Part shown: piece by piece, positions 15,548-19,293 of the stretch
How the letters are laid out: each line of letters opens with the position of its first letter
Numbering within the stretch: the stretch's first letter is position 1
Source: Pseudomonadota bacterium
GTDB taxonomy: Bacteria > Desulfobacterota > Desulfobulbia > Desulfobulbales > SURF-16
DNA: 19,293 nucleotides
Reading direction: 5' to 3'
Assembly (NCBI GenBank): GCA_030597865.1
Contig: JAUVQZ010000023.1
Coordinates: 1-19,293, forward strand
Position numbers and translations under genes: made by a program
The notes under the pieces: generated by a model
Told to the model about the DNA's origin: nothing
What the model saw: only the letters and a program-made list of their open reading frames with translations
Databases searched by the model: none

Positions 15548-15609
15548 CCATGAGCAATAAAAAAGGCGCCATGCTAGCAATAGCAGGCGCCTTTTTTTAT
15601 TGCTCATGG
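15548..15609. terminator. Very long bidirectional hairpin terminator with a GCAA loop
   Basis: Arms 15548-15570 and 15586-15609 are complementary except for one extra T (A6 against T7). Inside them TGCTA (15572-15576) pairs with TAGCA (15581-15585), closing on a GCAA tetraloop when read on the plus strand, with one unpaired A at 15571. The total stem is about 28 bp. It sits between the membrane-anchored protein gene (+) and the convergent Bax inhibitor-1 gene (-, ending at 15618). Confidence 0.88.
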
Positions 15610-15617
15610 CCTAACGC

Positions 15618-16331
15618 CTAGTCCCGATTACCCAGGAAACGCAGAAGCATTAAAAAGAGATTAATAAAATCAAGATAGAGGGTAAGGGCGCCGAGGATTG
15701 CCATTTTCTTCATGGCACCTTCACTGCCGGACATGGCAGTAACACCCATCTGGCTTATCCGCTGAACATCATAGGCAGTAAGACCGGTAAAGACAATAAC
15801 GCCAATCCCGGAAATCACCCAGCTCATCATGGAGCTCTGCACAAAGATATTCACCACACTCGCAATGATGATTCCAATAAGCCCCATAAACAAAAAGGAT
15901 CCCATACTGGAAAGATCCTTTTTGGTGACATAGCCATAGACAGCCATGGAACCAAACATGCCTGCCGTTACCAAAAAGGTAGTGGCAACAGAGGTGGCAG
16001 TATAAAGCAGCAGAACCCAGGACAGGGTAATGCCATTAAGGGCAGAATACAGCAGAAAGAGGCCGGTGGCCGTTCCGGCCTCCATCTTTTCAATGCGGGC
16101 GGAGAGATAGATGACCAGGCCGATTTCAGCCAGGATCACCATAAAGAGCATGGACCGGTTAGCATGGAAAAACTGCACGGCAGTTTCTGAAGAGGCCACC
16201 ATAAAAGCTACCAGGGCCGTAACCCCCAGGCCAATGGCCATCCAGTTAAAAACCTTTGCCAAAAAGATGGTAACCGCCTGGGTTTGGGCCGTACTGCTGT
16301 ATGGGGCCCGATCTACTTGATTTTGAAACAT
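15618..16331 (-). CDS. Bax inhibitor-1 family (TMBIM/YccA-like) membrane protein
   Basis: This 237-residue inner-membrane protein has seven predicted hydrophobic segments. Family marks include FNWMAIGLGVTALVAF near the first segment, the FVVMLLAELGLV-like stretch FMVILAEIGLVIYLSARI, GMFGSMAVYGYVTKKDLSSMG, the TGLTAYDVQRI loop with its conserved Asp, and the C-terminal GALTLYLDFINLFLMLLRFLG with the second conserved Asp. In this family the Asp pair is tied to pH-sensitive calcium leak in the bacterial homologue BsYetJ; E. coli YccA, another member, is linked to FtsH. The ATG follows an excellent AAGGAGG ribosome site and a promoter at 16377-16405. It appears to be a single-gene unit, with the long hairpin behind it. 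Confidence 0.93.
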   Translation of the reverse strand: MFQNQVDRAPYSSTAQTQAVTIFLAKVFNWMAIGLGVTALVAFMVASSETAVQFFHANRSMLFMVILAEIGLVIYLSARIEKMEAGTATGLFLLYSALNGITLSWVLLLYTATSVATTFLVTAGMFGSMAVYGYVTKKDLSSMGSFLFMGLIGIIIASVVNIFVQSSMMSWVISGIGVIVFTGLTAYDVQRISQMGVTAMSGSEGAMKKMAILGALTLYLDFINLFLMLLRFLGNRD

Positions 16332-16376
16332 CTACCTGCCTCCTTGATTTAAAAAAACCTGTTGGTATTGGTCACA

Positions 16377-16405
16377 ATAATAATTTTGACTTTCATTTTA
16401 GGCAA
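16377..16405 (-). promoter_or_regulatory. Probable sigma70-type promoter of the Bax inhibitor-1 gene
   Basis: On the minus strand TTGCCT (16405-16400, 4 of 6) is followed after 17 bp by TATTAT (16382-16377, 5 of 6). This places a start near 16370 and a leader of about 40 nt containing AAGGAGG. Confidence 0.55.
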
Positions 16406-16434
16406 GACAACACGGAAATCCATCCTGGTTTCCT

Positions 16435-17490
16435 CTACTTATCAGCCATCAGCCGGGCAACAGGCCGGGTACTGTCAAGCTGTTCCATGCCGATCTTAAT
16501 TGCAGCGGTCAGGGGCACGGAAAGCAGCATGCCCGGAATGCCCCACATCCATCCCCAAAAAAGCAGGGAGAGAAGGACCACAAGGGGGCTCAAGTTTAGA
16601 CCCTGGCCCATCACTTTTGGTTCCACAACATTTCCCACCACCATCTGGATAGAGATCAACACGCCTGCCACGACCAGGGTTTTGGTGATGGAGCCGGTCT
16701 GAAAAAGGGTAATTGCCACCGGCGGTGCCACAGAAATGAGGGAGCCTATATTGGGAATAAAATTAAGGGCAAAGGCAAGCACGCCCCAAAGCAGGGCAAA
16801 ATGAATACCAAAGAGCATGAGGACGACACTCACCAAAAACCCAGTCAGGGCACTGATGGCTGTCTTCAGACCAAGATAATGCTGCACCGATTTGTTGATT
16901 CTTCCTAGGGCCTCAAGCACCGGCTCACTATTCTCACGCCCCAGGGAGCGCAAAACCCGGCGAGGAAAGCCCTCCCTCTCTGCCATGAGAAATATCAAAA
17001 AAAGCAGGACCCACATGGTGTCGCCGAGAAAGGAAAAAAAAGAGCCGCTCATCCTTTGGACAATGGCGCCAATGGGTTTAAAATCGGCCTGAGTGAAACT
17101 TGCCAGAAAAGAGGCATACATCTCCGTGGCCTCGGCGGCAGACATGCCGGCCAAGACAAGAAGAGACTGGCCATAACTCCAGAATTTTTCTTCAAAAACA
17201 GGAAGCTGCTCATGGAACTCCTTGATATTGGCAGCAACCAACCGGCCAAAAAGATACAAGAACATAATCCCCACAAACACAACCAGAATAATACGTAGAA
17301 AATTGGGGACCTTAAAACGGCCCAGAAAATCAAGGGGGATCCCCAGGACGTACACAAGCAGAAGGGCAATGGCAAGGGGGACAAATAAAAAGGCCAGGGT
17401 TTTTAAGATCACCGTCCCAAGAACCGCAAGCAGAACCCACGCTGCCCATTGCACCACCCTTTCTCCAGGCATCTTTATTAATTTCTCCAT
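16435..17490 (-). CDS. AI-2E family transporter (PerM/TqsA-like permease)
   Basis: This protein of about 350 residues has eight predicted membrane segments in the usual arrangement. Two to three N-terminal helices (VVQWAAWVLLAVLGTVIL, LAIALLLVYVLGIPLDFL, IILVVFVGIMFLYLFGRLV) are followed by a cytoplasmic or amphipathic stretch to about residue 165. A C-terminal bundle contains the family motif PNIGSLISVAPPVAITLF and ends in WGIPGMLLSVPLTAAIKI. Members export or take up diverse small molecules (AI-2 in TqsA) or act as Na+/H+ antiporters, so the substrate is unknown. The frame extends upstream to 17580, but those 30 residues do not look like the family. I chose the ATG at 17490 (MEKLIKMPGERVV), although the ribosome site is unclear. 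Confidence 0.85.
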   Translation of the reverse strand: MEKLIKMPGERVVQWAAWVLLAVLGTVILKTLAFLFVPLAIALLLVYVLGIPLDFLGRFKVPNFLRIILVVFVGIMFLYLFGRLVAANIKEFHEQLPVFEEKFWSYGQSLLVLAGMSAAEATEMYASFLASFTQADFKPIGAIVQRMSGSFFSFLGDTMWVLLFLIFLMAEREGFPRRVLRSLGRENSEPVLEALGRINKSVQHYLGLKTAISALTGFLVSVVLMLFGIHFALLWGVLAFALNFIPNIGSLISVAPPVAITLFQTGSITKTLVVAGVLISIQMVVGNVVEPKVMGQGLNLSPLVVLLSLLFWGWMWGIPGMLLSVPLTAAIKIGMEQLDSTRPVARLMADK

Positions 17491-17677
17491 CTCTTCCGCA
17501 GTCGCCCTCCCCCTTTGATTGTAAGCAACGTATTGCCGGCCTGGCACCTTGCAGCTGGGCATCTCCCCACACAGCCCCACCCGTCTTGCTGGAAAATATT
17601 GCCGATACCCATGCCATGGCAGAGAAATGCGTCTAAAATAGAGCCCCTGCCATTAATTCAGGCAGGTACAGCTTTTA

Positions 17678-17705
17678 ATTATATGGTATACTACTCGATT
17701 TTCAA
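17678..17705 (-). promoter_or_regulatory. Strong candidate promoter for the AI-2E family gene
   Basis: On the minus strand TTGAAA (17705-17700) is followed after 16 bp by a perfect TATAAT (17683-17678). It predicts a start near 17671 and a long leader of about 180 nt before the ATG at 17490. It overlaps the plus-strand promoter of the neighbouring gene. Confidence 0.6.
17684..17692 (+). promoter_or_regulatory. Extended -10 promoter of the right-hand gene
   Basis: TGG followed by TATACT forms an extended -10 element (5 of 6 in the hexamer). No good -35 box is seen at 16-18 bp. The start near 17699 leaves about 27 nt before the ATG. It lies inside the spacer of the opposing AI-2E gene promoter. 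Confidence 0.45.
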
Positions 17706-17725
17706 CCAATGAACAAAGCTCATTT

Positions 17726-19293
17726 ATGATGCGTAAACGCCCCCATAAACGCCAAAATCTCCAGCAGGCCGTAGCCACCCTCAACAATGATGAACGGGCG
17801 GTTTTGCAGCTTCTGGCCGTCATTTATACACCGATTTCGGAACAGCTGCTCAAAAAATGTCTTTTGGCCTGGCCAGCCTTTGCCAGCCATTGCCTGGAGA
17901 CGACGCCGCTCTCCTCTATGGTCAAACGGCTCCTGGACAAAAAACTTATCTCAAGCCAGCGGCAATGCCACGCCCTCCTTGCTGAACCTTTAACCAGGGA
18001 GCTGGCTGACCAAAAAAAATTAAAACCCCTGGTTAAGCTTGTCCGCCGGGTCCTGCCCCCTGCTGAAAATCCATCGCAAAGCAGCTGCCTTCGTGAGATG
18101 CGTTTTGGTCTCTACATCCAGAATTTTGACCAGTTCAATCATTTTTTCCTAAAATACCACAGCTTTCCATCCGAAAAAGGCCTCTCCCCCCTTACCAGGA
18201 TCCTCAACAATCCATTTTCCCCTTCCCTGGTTCGTACCCTGCCGACCCACCTGCGCATTCACGCCCTGCAGCATATTGTTGCCGATTCTCTCAACCGCCT
18301 GCTCAATCTGAAAATCCCCCTTCTCTTTATCCTGGAGGACAAGAACTGGCGCTCTACACCCGCGGCCGGTCTTGCCTCACTTTCCTATCTACGGGGCATC
18401 TGCCTCCTTATTCGCGGCGAGTTCAGCAAGGTGGAGGAGCATTGTCATTTTTCAGAGGAGAGCGGTAGCCTCGGCATCTATGGCTGGTTGGCTTTCTGCC
18501 AAGGGGAGATAGATAGATCCCTGGCCCTCTTTGAACAGGACTTAAAAATAATGCGTCACCAAAATGGCGCTGACTTTTTCTTCCCGGGCCCAGAGGGTTT
18601 TTTCTTCCTTTTGGCCCTGTTGAAAAAGGGGGATTTCAGCCAGGCCAACCGCATTCTCCATTTTATTAGAAATTTTATTCATCACCAGCCCGACAGCCCC
18701 TTGACGTCCTGCTTTCGCTCCCTGCAGCAGTTTATTGTTTTCCGCCGCCAATCTTTTGGCGCCTATGATGAACTACCCCATTTTAGCGACGACAAATCCC
18801 CCCTCTCCATCCTTGTTGCAAACCTCTGCCACCTCTGGACCTATCACACCCTGACTGACAGACAGCTCTCCTCTTTGCGAACCTGTGCCCAAAAGGCCAG
18901 GAACACCGGTTTTTTATGGCTGGCAAATGAGCTCTCCGCCCTGGCAGATCCCCGCAAAGACAACGCCGAACCCTCTGTCCTCACCCACCTCATCCCCCGC
19001 CAGGAATCTTGGGAGCGTGCCCTGAGCGCCTTAAGCGCCCTTAAAGAGGGTGAAATCGCCGAGTTCAGCGAACCCAAGGTCAGGCTTGCCTGGTTTGTCG
19101 ACTTCACAGACGGCTTCCTCACCATTTTCCCCCGCCAGCAGAGAAGGAATAAAAATGGGGTCTGGTCCAAGGGACGTTCTGTATCCTTGCAGCGCCTTTT
19201 CAACAGGGAGAAAATCGATTTTCTCAGTAAGCAGGATCAAGCAATAACCTCCACCCTCAAAGAAACCACCAGGCGCGGGATGACCAGCTATGA
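17726..19293 (+). CDS. N-terminal part of a large protein, possibly an SNF2-type helicase; C-terminus beyond the window
   Basis: An open frame runs from ATG 17726 (or the adjacent ATG at 17729) to the right edge without a stop, at least 522 residues. The N-terminus is basic (MMRKRPHKRQN). Residues 15-90 look like a winged-helix-type helical domain (DERAVLQLLAVIYTPISEQLL...TPLSSMVKRLLDKKLI). Long helical repeats follow, including 'FCQGEIDRSLALFEQDLKIM' and 'FLLALLKKGDFSQANRIL', in the style of TPR. Near the end, FPRQQRRNKNGVWSKGRSVSLQRLF and DFLSKQDQAITSTL resemble the linker I recall before the ATPase core of large bacterial SNF2 helicases. No Walker motif lies within the window, so the assignment is tentative. 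The ribosome site is weak. The promoter is an extended -10 overlapping that of the divergent AI-2E family gene. Confidence 0.7.
   Translation, partial: MMRKRPHKRQNLQQAVATLNNDERAVLQLLAVIYTPISEQLLKKCLLAWPAFASHCLETTPLSSMVKRLLDKKLISSQRQCHALLAEPLTRELADQKKLKPLVKLVRRVLPPAENPSQSSCLREMRFGLYIQNFDQFNHFFLKYHSFPSEKGLSPLTRILNNPFSPSLVRTLPTHLRIHALQHIVADSLNRLLNLKIPLLFILEDKNWRSTPAAGLASLSYLRGICLLIRGEFSKVEEHCHFSEESGSLGIYGWLAFCQGEIDRSLALFEQDLKIMRHQNGADFFFPGPEGFFFLLALLKKGDFSQANRILHFIRNFIHHQPDSPLTSCFRSLQQFIVFRRQSFGAYDELPHFSDDKSPLSILVANLCHLWTYHTLTDRQLSSLRTCAQKARNTGFLWLANELSALADPRKDNAEPSVLTHLIPRQESWERALSALSALKEGEIAEFSEPKVRLAWFVDFTDGFLTIFPRQQRRNKNGVWSKGRSVSLQRLFNREKIDFLSKQDQAITSTLKETTRRGMTSY

Noticed and set aside
15550..15621. 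Short frame of 23 codons (MSNKKGAMLAIAG...) with a GGTGGAG ribosome-like site
   Set aside because: It lies across the long hairpin terminator, which explains its sequence, and the start would be sequestered in the stem.

Overview
The window looks like a chromosomal segment from a Gram-negative bacterium, most likely a deltaproteobacterial (Desulfobacterota) sulfate reducer of the Desulfotalea/Desulfobulbaceae type. The clues are lipid A genes that use LpxI, LL-diaminopimelate aminotransferase (DapL), a PxxKW-type cysteine-rich protein, and a eukaryote-like HisHF fusion. The placement is inference from gene content; no rRNA or other marker gene is present. No tRNA, insertion sequence, phage gene or CRISPR array was seen.

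Layout. (1) Bases 1-2979, minus strand: hisHF, followed 26 bp downstream by a secreted protein of unknown function that runs off the left edge. (2) 3224-4450, plus strand: dapL, with its own promoter. It is separated from the next, convergent operon by a symmetric bidirectional terminator. (3) 4526-11061, minus strand: a tight seven-gene cell-envelope operon, lpxD-fabZ-lpxA-lpxI-murU-amgK-der. It joins early lipid A synthesis, the fatty-acid dehydratase FabZ, a probable MurNAc recycling pair and the ribosome-assembly GTPase Der. (4) 11157-12781, minus strand: an IHF-alpha/HU-like gene closed by a strong terminator only about 30 bp before lpxD, and upstream of it pilC, a type IV pilus platform protein. 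(5) 13098-15536: a small PxxKW cysteine-rich protein gene (+); a CheY-like receiver gene broken by an apparent 2-bp insertion, overlapped by a gene of unknown function (-); and a membrane-anchored protein of unknown function (+). (6) 15618-17490, minus strand: a Bax inhibitor-1 family membrane protein and an AI-2E (PerM/TqsA) family transporter. (7) 17726 to the right edge, plus strand: the N-terminal part of a large protein, possibly an SNF2-type helicase. Its promoter overlaps that of the AI-2E family gene.

Together the central genes supply Gram-negative envelope building blocks. LpxA, LpxD and LpxI make lipid X from UDP-GlcNAc, FabZ feeds hydroxyacyl chain metabolism, and AmgK/MurU would return recovered MurNAc to UDP-MurNAc. 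DapL supplies meso-diaminopimelate for peptidoglycan and lysine. The main points for a second look are the eukaryote-type HisHF, the frameshifted CheY whose repaired sequence restores the canonical Asp57/Thr87/Lys109 numbering, the very long GCAA-capped hairpin at 15548-15609, the shared design of three convergent-gene terminators, and the MurU/AmgK pair inside an lpx operon. I did not find a clearly new multi-gene system.
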